Shown one piece after another: positions 26,174 to 35,153 of a stretch of DNA of 64,000 bases; position 1 is the stretch's first letter, and every line of letters starts with the position of its first letter. A program made the position numbers and the translations under genes. Where the stretch lies: NCBI GenBank assembly GCA_018364155.1, contig JAGZMM010000004.1:62001-126000 (forward strand). The letters are read 5' to 3'. Source of the DNA: Clostridiales bacterium (GTDB lineage Bacteria > Bacillota > Clostridia > Oscillospirales > Acutalibacteraceae). The notes under the pieces were generated by a model, which did no database searches, was not told the DNA's origin, and was given only the letters and a program-made list of their open reading frames with translations.

Positions 26174-28720
26174 ATGAAAACACGCAAATTACTTGCAGTC
26201 TTACTTACCTTCGCACTCCTGTTCGGATGCATGCAGGGCGTTGTGTCCGCGGCGGACGCCCAGGCCAGCTTGCAGCTGAGTGCAACCCAGATCACCATGC
26301 TCGAGGGCGGAGACCTTGCACAGCTGGAAGCCCTGGATGCACAGGGCTCCGACATCACCTGGTCTTCGGACGATGTGAAGGTCGCTCGGGTATCGCCTGA
26401 CGGTATCGTCACTTCGGTTGGTATCGGTACGGCGCTTATTACCGCCACAGCTGAGAACGGCGCAAGCGCTTCCTGCTATGTGGACGTCATCACTGGCGAC
26501 GATATGATCACCAACGATGTATTCTATCGCGATACCGATGGCAATCCGATTCAGTCCCAGGCGGGTAATATCCAGAAATTCGGCGATAAGTACTATTGGT
26601 ACGGCGCGAGATATGGCTCTGGAACCACGTATTATGAAACCAACGGCGCCAAAACCGGCGGTTCCAACTTCCAGGCGGTCACCTGCTACTCCTCCACCGA
26701 CCTGGTCAACTGGGATTATGAAGGCGACGTCATGACCAGCAAAGACCTGAACGCCCGGATGACCTGGTGGGTTGGCCGCATGGGCGTTATGTATAACGCG
26801 AAGAACGACAATTACGTTCTGGCCACTCAATTCTCCGGTATGCTCAACAGCGGCGAGCAACCCGACAACGGTGTTCTTTACGCTGTGTCTGACAGCCCTA
26901 CAGGTCCCTTCAAGTATGCCAGCTGTGACGCGGATCTGAGGGAGCTTGGCTGCTTCAGCAAAGGCTCCGGCGACCAGACCATATTCGTTGACGACGATGG
27001 CACTCCTTATCTGATCTTCTGCTCCAATGGCGTGACCGTTCCTCCGTATCAGCAGGATCCGGACAACACCCTGCGGGAACGCGACATCATCTATGTAGGC
27101 GAATTCAACGAAGATTATACCCATCTTGAGAAGATCACCAAGGTTTACGAAGGCAACGAGGAATATGGACGTTCCGGCGGCCGGGAAGCCAACTCCATGT
27201 TCACCATCAACGGCAAGTATTACCTGGTTTCCTCCGACCTGCGCGGCTGGAACTCTTCCCCCAGCTTCGTTATGATCGGTGACAGCCCCACAGGCCCCTT
27301 TACCGACATGAACGGCAAGCCGAACAGCTCTCTTCCGATGGAAGGCGGCGTATCCACCTTCAGCCATGTTTCTCAGGTGAGCAACTTTGTGAAGGTCCAG
27401 GGCACGGAAGACACCCTGATTCTCTTCCTGGGTGACCGCTGGTCTGACATGGCCGGCAACGGCATCGGCTACAATGCCTGGTGCCCGGTTACCTTTGCGG
27501 AAGACGGCGTTACCCCGATTTTCAACGACGTTTCCCAGTTTGAGATCGACATGGAAAAGGGTACCTGGTCGGTAGGCGAAAACAACAACTACATCCATAA
27601 CCCCTCCTTTGAGTGCGACCGCGTTGCGGGTGCTCTCGGCGCTATCCAAAGTTACGTCAATACTCCCAACGGCTGGGAAGTTGAGAACATCGCCGGCCAG
27701 GTTGCACAGATCAACTACGGTGGCAACCGCGGCACCTCTGCAGCAGAGAAGGAGTTCCAGCTGCTCATCGACGGCAAGGCTTATTGCAGCCCGATCTTTG
27801 GTAACTATTCTTGGTATCACGGATACACCAAGCGCAACGAAGGCACGGACGCTTACAAGACCAAAACCAAGCAGACCATCACCAATCTTGAGGACGGCTC
27901 TTACACCATGTACGGCTGGGTCAGAAGCAGCGGCGGTCAGTCCACCTGCGATATGTACCTTAAGTCCGGCGATCAGGAGTACAAGGCCTCTTTGGCCAAC
28001 AAAATGGACGATTGGACGCAGATCGTTCTCTCTGATGTTCAGGTTACCGGCGGTCAGTGTGAAATCGGCGTTTACTCTGACGCTGCGGCGGATCAGTGGG
28101 TTATGTTCGATGATCTGGCCCTGATTAAGAACGCTCCGCTTTCCGTGGAATCCAACCAGACCGCCTGCAAGGTTGGGGAGACCATCTCCATCGACGTTAC
28201 CACCAGCAAATACGTGCAGAAGCCCTACCTGGTCAGCGAAGCGGGCAGCGGCCTTGTTTCCACCCGCGAAGTGAAGGACAATGGCGACGGCACGGCTACC
28301 TGGACTCTGACCCTGGCCCTGGGCACGAAGGGCGACCGCACTCTGAGCGTTTATGTGGACGGTATTGACACCGGTCTGGATGTAAAGATTGCCGTGGGCA
28401 CCACGTCCGTATCGGTTGATCCCGACAATGAGGTCAAGCTCATCAGCGCGAAGGCCGATAAGACCGCAAAGGTCAACGAGCCCTTCACGGCTACCATCCA
28501 GACCTCTACCAGCGTGGCAAAGGTCCGCCTCTTTAACGAAAGCGGCATGGGCCTGGCTCCCACCAGCTGCACCTATGTGGACAAGGACGGCGTACGTACC
28601 TGGACGTACACCCTCAGCGTAGGGACCCCCGGCATCCGTACCTTTAACGTGAAGGTCGCTGGCTCCGATCTGGAGTGGGCGCAGGATACCGAAGCCCTGC
28701 AAGTCCGCATTACCCGATAA
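26174..28720 (+). CDS. secreted glycoside hydrolase family 43 protein
   Basis: Extracellular GH43 enzyme of 848 residues from the ATG at 26174, which follows GAGAGGG; an in-frame extension upstream has no signal peptide. Signal peptide 1-26, Big-2 Ig-like domain (about 33-105), GH43 five-bladed propeller (about 110-468), carbohydrate-binding module of the CBM4/9-like jelly-roll type (about 470-650, starting NPSFECDR), then the two-part C-terminal module (655-745, 752-848). Candidate catalytic residues are the Asp in VFYRDTDG and the Glu in GREANSMF. The opening AGNIQKFGDKYYWYGA resembles exo-beta-1,3-galactanase GH43 members, so removal of galactan side chains of pectin is plausible, but the substrate is inferred. 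Confidence 0.87.
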   Translation: MKTRKLLAVLLTFALLFGCMQGVVSAADAQASLQLSATQITMLEGGDLAQLEALDAQGSDITWSSDDVKVARVSPDGIVTSVGIGTALITATAENGASASCYVDVITGDDMITNDVFYRDTDGNPIQSQAGNIQKFGDKYYWYGARYGSGTTYYETNGAKTGGSNFQAVTCYSSTDLVNWDYEGDVMTSKDLNARMTWWVGRMGVMYNAKNDNYVLATQFSGMLNSGEQPDNGVLYAVSDSPTGPFKYASCDADLRELGCFSKGSGDQTIFVDDDGTPYLIFCSNGVTVPPYQQDPDNTLRERDIIYVGEFNEDYTHLEKITKVYEGNEEYGRSGGREANSMFTINGKYYLVSSDLRGWNSSPSFVMIGDSPTGPFTDMNGKPNSSLPMEGGVSTFSHVSQVSNFVKVQGTEDTLILFLGDRWSDMAGNGIGYNAWCPVTFAEDGVTPIFNDVSQFEIDMEKGTWSVGENNNYIHNPSFECDRVAGALGAIQSYVNTPNGWEVENIAGQVAQINYGGNRGTSAAEKEFQLLIDGKAYCSPIFGNYSWYHGYTKRNEGTDAYKTKTKQTITNLEDGSYTMYGWVRSSGGQSTCDMYLKSGDQEYKASLANKMDDWTQIVLSDVQVTGGQCEIGVYSDAAADQWVMFDDLALIKNAPLSVESNQTACKVGETISIDVTTSKYVQKPYLVSEAGSGLVSTREVKDNGDGTATWTLTLALGTKGDRTLSVYVDGIDTGLDVKIAVGTTSVSVDPDNEVKLISAKADKTAKVNEPFTATIQTSTSVAKVRLFNESGMGLAPTSCTYVDKDGVRTWTYTLSVGTPGIRTFNVKVAGSDLEWAQDTEALQVRITR

Positions 28721-28751
28721 CATTTTTCTTCTTCCTTCTTATCAATAGAAA

Positions 28752-28788
28752 GCCCCCGCGCACCGGTTTCGGATGCGCGGGGGCTTTT
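28752..28788 (+). terminator. intrinsic terminator after the GH43 gene
   Basis: GCCCCCGCGCA pairs with TGCGCGGGGGC across an 11-base loop, followed by TTTT. Confidence 0.9.
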
Positions 28789-28940
28789 CCCCTTTTCTCT
28801 CCTTTCCTGTAAAGACCAATCTGGACCCATCTAGTAGGGAAAATAAAAAAATTTGTATGTCTAGTTGCACAATATCTATCATCAAAAAATGACATAATTC
28901 CGAAATTTACCCTGTACTGATAAAATAATGAGGAAACAAA

Positions 28941-28969
28941 TTGACTATTTTAGCGAAATCGTATATGAT
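28941..28969 (+). promoter_or_regulatory. promoter of the second PL11 gene
   Basis: TTGACT (28941-28946) and TATGAT (28964-28969) with a 17-base spacer, 46 bases before the start codon. Between them and the start there is a small CATCTG/CAGATG hairpin (28979-28996). The 150 bases before the promoter are AT-rich with nothing else recognised. Confidence 0.65.
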
Positions 28970-29015
28970 GATGGTACCATCTGGTAATGCAGATGAGTAA
29001 AGAAAAGGGAGATGT

Positions 29016-32000
29016 ATGAAAGCAATGAAAACCAGGAAACTCCTTGCATTGCTGCTCTGCCTGAGCATGGTAATGAGTGTTTTCACCGTTACTGCGTTCG
29101 CGGCTCCTCCTGCTGACTTCGAGGTCAATGATTCCACCGATTTCGAAGACGGCGATTTGTGGGGCTTTGACGGCAATGCCAACCCTTCCATTGCAGAGGA
29201 AGCCAATGGTAATCACTATCTGCAGTTCTCGATTACCAATCAGTCGGGCGGCCGTGCCGCCAGCAAGAGCTTTGCCACGCCGTACGACGCCGACGAGCTC
29301 CAGTTTTCTTTTGACTGGCTACCCGGCACCAGTACGGGCGGCAACAATTCCACCGAGTTCGCCCTGTATTCGGCGGCCGGACAAGTCTTTGCTTTACAGT
29401 CCAAAGGCTCTGCCAACACAGCGGGCAGCCTAGGCTACTACACGGGCAACAGCACCGGCACGTCCAGCGCGCCTACCGCTGCCACTCCCATCTCCTTCAC
29501 TGATCAGACGGCCTGGTACAGCGTGACACTCGATCTGAATCTGGCCGCTAAGACCGCCTCTCTCACCATCGCCAAGCGGGGCGAACCGGAGTCGGCCGTG
29601 ACCTATGCGGACATTGCCCTGGTGGACGAAACCGTCGGCCCCATTACCCGGATGGCCATGGGCGGCGTGCGCCTGAGTGGCATCAACCACACCTTTACAA
29701 ATGGCATCGATAACGTTTCCATTGGTGTGAAGTCCCCGTTGTCCCTGAGCCAGTCGGCCGACTTTGAGGACGGCGGCGTGTGGGGCTTTGACGGCAATGC
29801 CAATCCCACGAACGTTACCGAAGCAAATGGTAATCATTACGTACAGTTTTCCATCACCAACCAGTCTGGCGGACGTGCCGCCAGCAAGAGCTTTGACTCC
29901 CCCATCGAAGGCGATCTTCTGTACTTCACTTTTGACTGGCTGCCCGGTTCCAACGTGTCTGGAGACAACTCCAACGAGTTCGCCTTCTTCTCGCAGAACG
30001 GACAGGTTTTCGCCCTCCAGTCGAGAAATTCCAACGGTCAGCTTGGTTACTATACGGGCAACCAAAACGGTTCTCCCACTGAAGCTGCCAAGATTGGCTT
30101 TACCGAGCAGAACGTCTGGTACAGCGTAGAATTGACCTTCAACTTTAAGTCTAACACTGCTACTTTGGTGATTTCCAAGCGGGGCGAGCCAGATTCTGCC
30201 CTTACGTATGCGGACATCCCGCTCAACGAGGAAACTGCCGGTGGCATTACTCGCCTTGCTATGCAGGGCATCCGCTTAAGCGGCAAAAATCATACCTTTA
30301 CCAGCGGTATCGACAATTTCTGTGTTTACACGAAGCTCTATTCCGCGAATGCGATTATGTCCATTACCCAGCCGAGCAACATTTATGCGTATCTGGGCGA
30401 CCCGATCACCCTGCCCACTACCGTCACTGCTTCCATGGGTGATAAGACGATGAAGGACATTCCAGTGGAATGGACCAGCACCCCCACCTTTGATGAAACG
30501 AAGGCGGGCCAGTACGTATTCACTGGCACCTTCCCTTCGGAATACAACAACTTCCGCGACATCGTCCCCACCTTCACGGTGTTCATCAATCCGCCTCCCG
30601 CCGGCTATAACGCCATCGCGCGTTCCACCGAATGGCTGGACCGGGGTGTTGTGGCCATGCAGTCGGCGGATGGTGTGTTCGTCAGCTGGCGCCTGCTCTC
30701 TACGGAGTATAACACCGGCATTTCCTTTAATGTGTACCGCAACGATCAAAAGATCAACGCAGAGCCCATCACCACCAAGACCAACTTTGTAGACGCGGCC
30801 GGCAAGGCTGGCGACGTATACGTCATCGAATCCATTCAGGGTGGCAAGTCTACGATGAGTCAGCCCTTTACGGCGCTGGGCCAGAACTATCTGGGCATTT
30901 CGGTTCAAAAGCCTGCCGACCGGCCCACCCATGACGGGTCCGGCACCATCGGCAGCTACTCCCTCAACGACGCATCGGTTGCCGATGTGGACGGGGATGG
31001 AGAATATGAAATCGTGGTCAAGTGGTATCCCAGCAACTCCATGGATTCCGGTAAGACCGGTATGACCAGCCCCACCTATTTTGACTGCTACAAAATGGAC
31101 GGCACCATCCTGTGGCGTGTGGACATCGGCTACAACGAGCCCTCCGGCGCCCATTACAACCAGTTCCTCTTCTACGACTTCGACGAAAACGGCAAGGCAG
31201 AATTCGTCGTCAAGGCTGCCGACGGAACGAAGATCTATGTGCCCAATGAAGAGGGCATCATGACCATGGAAGACAAGTACTGCGTCGCCACCATCGGTGA
31301 CCCGACAGCAGACTGGGTCGCTTCCAACGGCCATGTGATCGACCCGCGTCAGGGCGAGTTCCTCATCCTGGTAGACGGCGAAACTGGCGCTTTGATGGAC
31401 TGCGTCGACTACCCCAACAAGATCGTGGACGCCTCCCTGTGGGGCGATGATTGGGGTAACCGCTCCGACCGCTTCAATAACACCATGTTCTACGCGCCCG
31501 ATCCCCAAGACGCCACCAAGACCCGTCCGGCAATCTTAGAGCAGCGCGGCTACTACACCAAGGTAACCATGGGGGCGTACTTTGTGGTGGACGGCAAGTT
31601 CAAGCCGTACTGGAGCTTTGATTCCAGCAAACTTCCCAACGCCAGCGACTATAACGGCAAGGGTGCCCACTACACAACCGCCGGAGACTTGGACGGCGAC
31701 GGTTTTGATGAGATTACCACCGGCCCGCTGGCCATCAACTATGACGGTTCCCTTCTGTGGAGCCAGAACGGCAAAGGCGCCTCCTCCTATAACCTGGGCC
31801 ACGGCGACGCCTTGCATGTGGGCCGCTTCTTCCCGGACCGCCAGGGCCTGCAGATTATGATGCCCTATGAGGATTCCGGCAGCCCCATGAACTTTACGGT
31901 CGTGGATGCTTCCAACGGCTCATTCATCTTCGGTAGAAAGTTTGCGGAGCAGGATATTGGCCGCGGACTTGCCGCTAACATCACCCCCAATCCCGGCTTC

Positions 32001-33170
32001 GAAGTTTGGGCCTCCAAGCCCAACAGCGAATCCGCACAGGTAGCGGATTCGCTGTACAACGTCTACGGGGATGTCATCGCTGCCGACAAGCCCAGCGGAA
32101 TGGTGTGCAACTGGGCTTCTTACTGGGACGGCGACCTGCTCAGCGAACTGCCCGACGGCAAAAACCCGGGTGCTTCCAACGGCGGCACCGAACAGAGCAT
32201 TTATAAGTACAACTGGGAAAAGAATACGCTGGATCGGATTGCAGTTCTGGAAGGCACCGTTACCAACAACGGCACCAAAAACACGCCCAACCTGACTGCC
32301 GATATTTTTGGCGACTGGCGTGAGGAAATCGTAGCCCGCAACACCGACTCCACCGAGCTGCGTATTTATTCCACCACCATTCCCACTGATTACATGATTT
32401 ATACTCTGATGCATGACTCTGGCTACCGTCTCGGCGTCGCTAGCCAGAACACCTCCTACAATCAGCCTCCTCATATTGGCGGCTTCTACCTGGGCGAGGA
32501 TGTGAAGGATACGGTCCTCAACATGGAACTGCCCACCTACCCGGTCACGTACACCAACGGTTTTGACCCGGATGTGCCTCCCACTCCGGTGGAGACTACC
32601 GCTTGGGCTGATAAGGAAATCTACGCGGCCAACGAGACCATCACGGTTACCATCACCACAGCCGATACCGTGGCGAAGGCATACCTGGTGGGCGAAAACG
32701 GCAATGGCCTGGCAACCGTACGTGACAGCAAGGACAACGGCGACGGTTCCATCACCTGGACCCTGACCTTCTCTCTGGCTACCAAGGGCGACCGTACTCT
32801 GCGTGTATATGCAGACGGTGTGGACACGGGTGTGTCCGTACGCTTCCACATTGGTGACGCATCGGTTACCCCGGGCGGTGAAGTTAAGCTCATTGAGGCG
32901 ACGATGGATTCCACCGGCAAGGTCAACGAACCCGTCACCGCCACCATCAAGACTTCTACTAATGTTGCCAAGGTCCGCCTCTTTAATGAAAACGGCATGG
33001 GTCTTGCACCAACCACGTGCACATATGTGGACGAGGACGGTGTGCGCACCTGGACGTATACCTTGAGCGTGGGCACTCCCGGCACCCGTAACTTTACGGT
33101 AAAGGTTGCCGGTGCGGACCTTACGTGGGCGGAAGATACGCTGCCGCTTTCCACTCGCATTGCCAGATAG
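29016..33170 (+). CDS. secreted rhamnogalacturonan lyase, PL11 family, with duplicated N-terminal domain
   Basis: Second PL11 lyase, 1384 residues. Signal peptide 1-29. Two tandem copies of the laminin-G-like beta-sandwich (about 35-235 and 240-440) are close repeats of each other: both contain WGFDGNANP, SITNQSGGRAASKSF and ISKRGEP/AKRGEP. One Ig-like repeat (about 445-525) precedes the PL11 propeller (about 533-1175; STEWLDRGVVAMQSADGVFV, DVDGDGEYE, DLDGDGFDE). The two-part C-terminal module closes the protein (about 1190-1285 and 1292-1384). The catalytic part closely resembles that of the gene at 21860, indicating duplication within the cluster. The start has GGGAG four to five bases upstream. 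Confidence 0.92.
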   Translation: MKAMKTRKLLALLLCLSMVMSVFTVTAFAAPPADFEVNDSTDFEDGDLWGFDGNANPSIAEEANGNHYLQFSITNQSGGRAASKSFATPYDADELQFSFDWLPGTSTGGNNSTEFALYSAAGQVFALQSKGSANTAGSLGYYTGNSTGTSSAPTAATPISFTDQTAWYSVTLDLNLAAKTASLTIAKRGEPESAVTYADIALVDETVGPITRMAMGGVRLSGINHTFTNGIDNVSIGVKSPLSLSQSADFEDGGVWGFDGNANPTNVTEANGNHYVQFSITNQSGGRAASKSFDSPIEGDLLYFTFDWLPGSNVSGDNSNEFAFFSQNGQVFALQSRNSNGQLGYYTGNQNGSPTEAAKIGFTEQNVWYSVELTFNFKSNTATLVISKRGEPDSALTYADIPLNEETAGGITRLAMQGIRLSGKNHTFTSGIDNFCVYTKLYSANAIMSITQPSNIYAYLGDPITLPTTVTASMGDKTMKDIPVEWTSTPTFDETKAGQYVFTGTFPSEYNNFRDIVPTFTVFINPPPAGYNAIARSTEWLDRGVVAMQSADGVFVSWRLLSTEYNTGISFNVYRNDQKINAEPITTKTNFVDAAGKAGDVYVIESIQGGKSTMSQPFTALGQNYLGISVQKPADRPTHDGSGTIGSYSLNDASVADVDGDGEYEIVVKWYPSNSMDSGKTGMTSPTYFDCYKMDGTILWRVDIGYNEPSGAHYNQFLFYDFDENGKAEFVVKAADGTKIYVPNEEGIMTMEDKYCVATIGDPTADWVASNGHVIDPRQGEFLILVDGETGALMDCVDYPNKIVDASLWGDDWGNRSDRFNNTMFYAPDPQDATKTRPAILEQRGYYTKVTMGAYFVVDGKFKPYWSFDSSKLPNASDYNGKGAHYTTAGDLDGDGFDEITTGPLAINYDGSLLWSQNGKGASSYNLGHGDALHVGRFFPDRQGLQIMMPYEDSGSPMNFTVVDASNGSFIFGRKFAEQDIGRGLAANITPNPGFEVWASKPNSESAQVADSLYNVYGDVIAADKPSGMVCNWASYWDGDLLSELPDGKNPGASNGGTEQSIYKYNWEKNTLDRIAVLEGTVTNNGTKNTPNLTADIFGDWREEIVARNTDSTELRIYSTTIPTDYMIYTLMHDSGYRLGVASQNTSYNQPPHIGGFYLGEDVKDTVLNMELPTYPVTYTNGFDPDVPPTPVETTAWADKEIYAANETITVTITTADTVAKAYLVGENGNGLATVRDSKDNGDGSITWTLTFSLATKGDRTLRVYADGVDTGVSVRFHIGDASVTPGGEVKLIEATMDSTGKVNEPVTATIKTSTNVAKVRLFNENGMGLAPTTCTYVDEDGVRTWTYTLSVGTPGTRNFTVKVAGADLTWAEDTLPLSTRIAR

Positions 33171-33207
33171 TGTTTCCTTCTTCTTTCATAAAATAAAATG
33201 TCTCTGC

Positions 33208-33239
33208 ATCCCGGCCTGCAAAAATTTGCAGGCCGGGAT
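33208..33239 (+). terminator. hairpin terminator after the second PL11 gene
   Basis: A 15-bp stem (ATCCCGGCCTGCAAA with its complement) and a 2-base gap, 37 bases after the stop codon. The downstream T-run is weak (TTCTCTT). Confidence 0.75.
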
Positions 33240-33501
33240 TTCTCTTACAAGTGTGATATGTAAAAATCATTCACATATCTTTTCTTCCTGTTATCTATAC
33301 TCCGAAGGAGGTTTTGTCTTTCTATTTTCAAAATACCTTGTCAAAATAAAATACCGTATGGTTCTTTTTTCCAAAGCAAGATTCACGAAAATTACCTTTT
33401 TTATTCGAAATATTGACCTATATTTTTCAAAAACAGGGATCAAAATGATATATGAATTAAAAGAGTATGAATTTTTCGAGTATTTCGCTTCTTTTTTCCA
33501 C

Positions 33502-33530
33502 TTGACTTTGATCAATAAGAAAACTATAAT
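33502..33530 (+). promoter_or_regulatory. promoter of the candidate structured RNA
   Basis: TTGACT (33502-33507) and TATAAT (33525-33530) with exactly 17 bases between. No protein gene of normal size lies downstream before the terminator at 34164. The AT-rich stretch from 33250 to 33500 upstream holds no gene that I can support. Confidence 0.65.
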
Positions 33531-33536
33531 TACAGT

Positions 33537-34203
33537 ATAGCATCAGCAATATGAATATAACATTTTTGTTTTTCATTTGTTATCTATTTATTTTGCTCAC
33601 ACTTTTCTTTTGTTATATTCATCGTGTTTTTGTTCGTTCCCTGGATTCTTCTTGATTTCGGCATAGGGGTATGCCGAAATTTGCAATCCAAGTGTGGCGT
33701 TCAAGCGCGGTGTATATATACCATGGAAGAAGGAGAAAGAAAAGAGGAGAAAAAGTTTTAGCGGCACATGCAGGGATTTGGTCTCTTATTGGTTGGAATA
33801 GACGCTGTTTTCGGTGCTGACTGGATTTCGCGTCTTCCACAAACCGGTTCGGAGGAAAAAGATGTGCATGTGTAGAAGGAAAGCGCCGGGCGAAGGCTGG
33901 CTGTCGTTATTTACGGCGGTATTGTCCGGAGATGGGCTTGATTGCCGGTTCCTTTTCGATTCGGCAATGGAGTTGTAATTGTGGTTTTTTATAAGACAAT
34001 CGACATGGATTCCCGCAAAAGCAAACACTTAAGTCAGGAAATGCTTCCGGTGGCCGGTTATCGTTTTTTGTTCCGGTTGCAGGTGGCGAGACGCGTTACC
34101 TCACTGTACTAATCAAAAGCAAGATCTCGCATTTCCTTGCTTTGATAGTCATCTCCTTTATGTACCCCGTCCTCTTCACTCTGGGAGGACGGGGTGCTTT
34201 TTT
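33537..34203 (+). ncRNA. candidate large structured non-coding RNA, about 670 nt
   Basis: A promoter-to-terminator unit without a normal gene. Visible helices are: 12-bp inverted repeat 33551-33562/33611-33622 (ATGAATATAACA and complement), a 6-bp stem 33642-33647/33685-33690 enclosing an 11-bp hairpin 33655-33665/33670-33680 with a GGGG loop, a 7-bp stem 33941-33947/33962-33968, an 11-bp stem with one bulge 34112-34123/34136-34146, and a terminator 34164-34195 with TTTTTT. Size and helix density recall the large ornate RNAs of Firmicutes (OLE, ROOL, GOLLD), but I cannot assign it to any of them. Three short frames occur (33768-33875, 33862-33978 preceded by GGAGG, 34005-34112; 35-38 codons); a small-peptide locus or a decayed gene is the alternative. 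Confidence 0.4.
34164..34203 (+). terminator. intrinsic terminator of the candidate RNA
   Basis: ACCCCGTCCT pairs with AGGACGGGGT across a 12-base loop, followed by GC and TTTTTT on the plus strand. There is no T-run on the minus side, so it ends a plus-strand transcript. Confidence 0.85.
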
Positions 34204-34276
34204 GTTTGGCTCTTTTCGCGGGCGGAAAAAAGTTGTATAATAGAAGCGATCCCATGAATGGAAAGGCGGTTTGACC

Positions 34277-34855
34277 ATGGAGCAAAACGTATTTATCAAC
34301 GGGGTGGCTCCCGGAGGCCTGACCAGCCGCAGCCAGGTGCTTCTCCTCGTCTGTTACCTACTCAAAAGCGTGGGCGTGCCCCTCTCCAGGAACAGCATCA
34401 TTCAGGTCATCCAGGCAAACGGGCTGGCAAACTATTTCGAGGTGACCGACGCAATCGGAGAGCTTCTGGAACGGGGACATATCCAACCCACCCAAGGGGA
34501 CGACATGCTCACCGTCACCGAGACCGGCTGCCGGATTGCGCAGACGCTGGAATCGGATTTGCCCATTTCCGTGCGGGAAAAAGCAGTACACGCGGCAATG
34601 AAGCTGATGACCCGAATCAAGCTGGAACAGGAAAATCAGGTGGAGATCAACAAGACGTCGGATGGTTTTACGGTGGTATGCCACGTTTCCGACGGCAAGC
34701 GGGAGCTGATGCAGCTTTCCCTGCTGGTGGCAGACCGCATTCAGGCTGAGGTGATCCGGGAGGACTTTTTGAGGGACCCGGGCCGGGTATATGCAGGTGT
34801 GCTCGCCTTGCAGACTGGGGATATGGAGGCTTTTCGCCGGATGATCGGCGTATAA
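34277..34855 (+). CDS. DUF4364 family protein
   Basis: A cytoplasmic protein of 192 residues, starting at the ATG 34277 seven bases after AGGCGG. The N-terminal half is a winged-helix-like domain (about 15-85: RSQVLLLVCYLLKSVGVPLS, then ALANYFEVTDAIGELLERGHI-type helices), typical of the DUF4364 family of clostridia, followed by a C-terminal alpha/beta domain of unknown role. It is probably a DNA-binding regulator, but no target is known. It ends at a bidirectional terminator shared with bofA. Confidence 0.85.
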   Translation: MEQNVFINGVAPGGLTSRSQVLLLVCYLLKSVGVPLSRNSIIQVIQANGLANYFEVTDAIGELLERGHIQPTQGDDMLTVTETGCRIAQTLESDLPISVREKAVHAAMKLMTRIKLEQENQVEINKTSDGFTVVCHVSDGKRELMQLSLLVADRIQAEVIREDFLRDPGRVYAGVLALQTGDMEAFRRMIGV

Positions 34856-34856
34856 A

Positions 34857-34888
34857 AAGAGGGGCAAAGCGATCGCTTTGCCCCTCTT
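34857..34888. terminator. bidirectional terminator between DUF4364 and bofA
   Basis: A perfect 32-bp palindrome with arms AAGAGGGGCAAAGCGA and complement sits between the convergent ends of the two genes, with A and T runs at both sides. Confidence 0.9.
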
Positions 34889-34892
34889 CTTG

Positions 34893-35153
34893 TTATCCTG
34901 CCATCACTATGTTCATCATCAGCATTCCGATGATCCCTGGGATGCCGCCCAATGCCGCTACGCCCAGGCTCGCCGCGTTGACGCAAAGCGTCACCCCGGT
35001 CAACGCCCCAGTGAGGTTTACCACCGCCAGGGCCAAAATTCCCTGCACCGCCGAGCTCAAAAGACTGCGCACGGGTTTTCCGGACCGGACCATGAAGCCG
35101 ATGATGACCAAGCCGCCGGTTACCAAAACTGCAACCGCGGCTACCGCACCTAT
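34893..35153 (-). CDS. bofA: pro-sigma-K processing inhibitor BofA family protein
   Basis: Small integral membrane protein that in Bacillus inhibits the SpoIVFB protease during sporulation. The C-terminal half is typical (LGVAALGGIPGIIGMLMMNIV). Two or three hydrophobic helices fill the protein. The start is uncertain. The expected length of about 86 residues puts it at 35153, where the codon is ATA overlapping the upstream stop (ATAG), ten bases after AGGGGGG. The nearest in-frame TTG would give 77 residues and lies far from that site; upstream starts fall inside the DUF2508 gene. The DUF2508-bofA pair matches the yaaL-bofA order of Bacillus. Confidence 0.8.
   Translation of the reverse strand: MGAVAAVAVLVTGGLVIIGFMVRSGKPVRSLLSSAVQGILALAVVNLTGALTGVTLCVNAASLGVAALGGIPGIIGMLMMNIVMAG

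Noticed and set aside
33768..33875. A 35-codon frame ending in a sequence with LPQTG, at first sight a tiny sortase substrate
   Set aside because: No hydrophobic helix or basic tail follows the motif, the ribosome site is poorly spaced, and the frame overlaps helices of the candidate RNA; a chance match is more likely.
33862..33978. 38-codon frame with a good GGAGG site
   Set aside because: Not fully excluded, but it has no recognisable peptide family and lies within the structured region, so it is mentioned only as an alternative reading of the RNA candidate.
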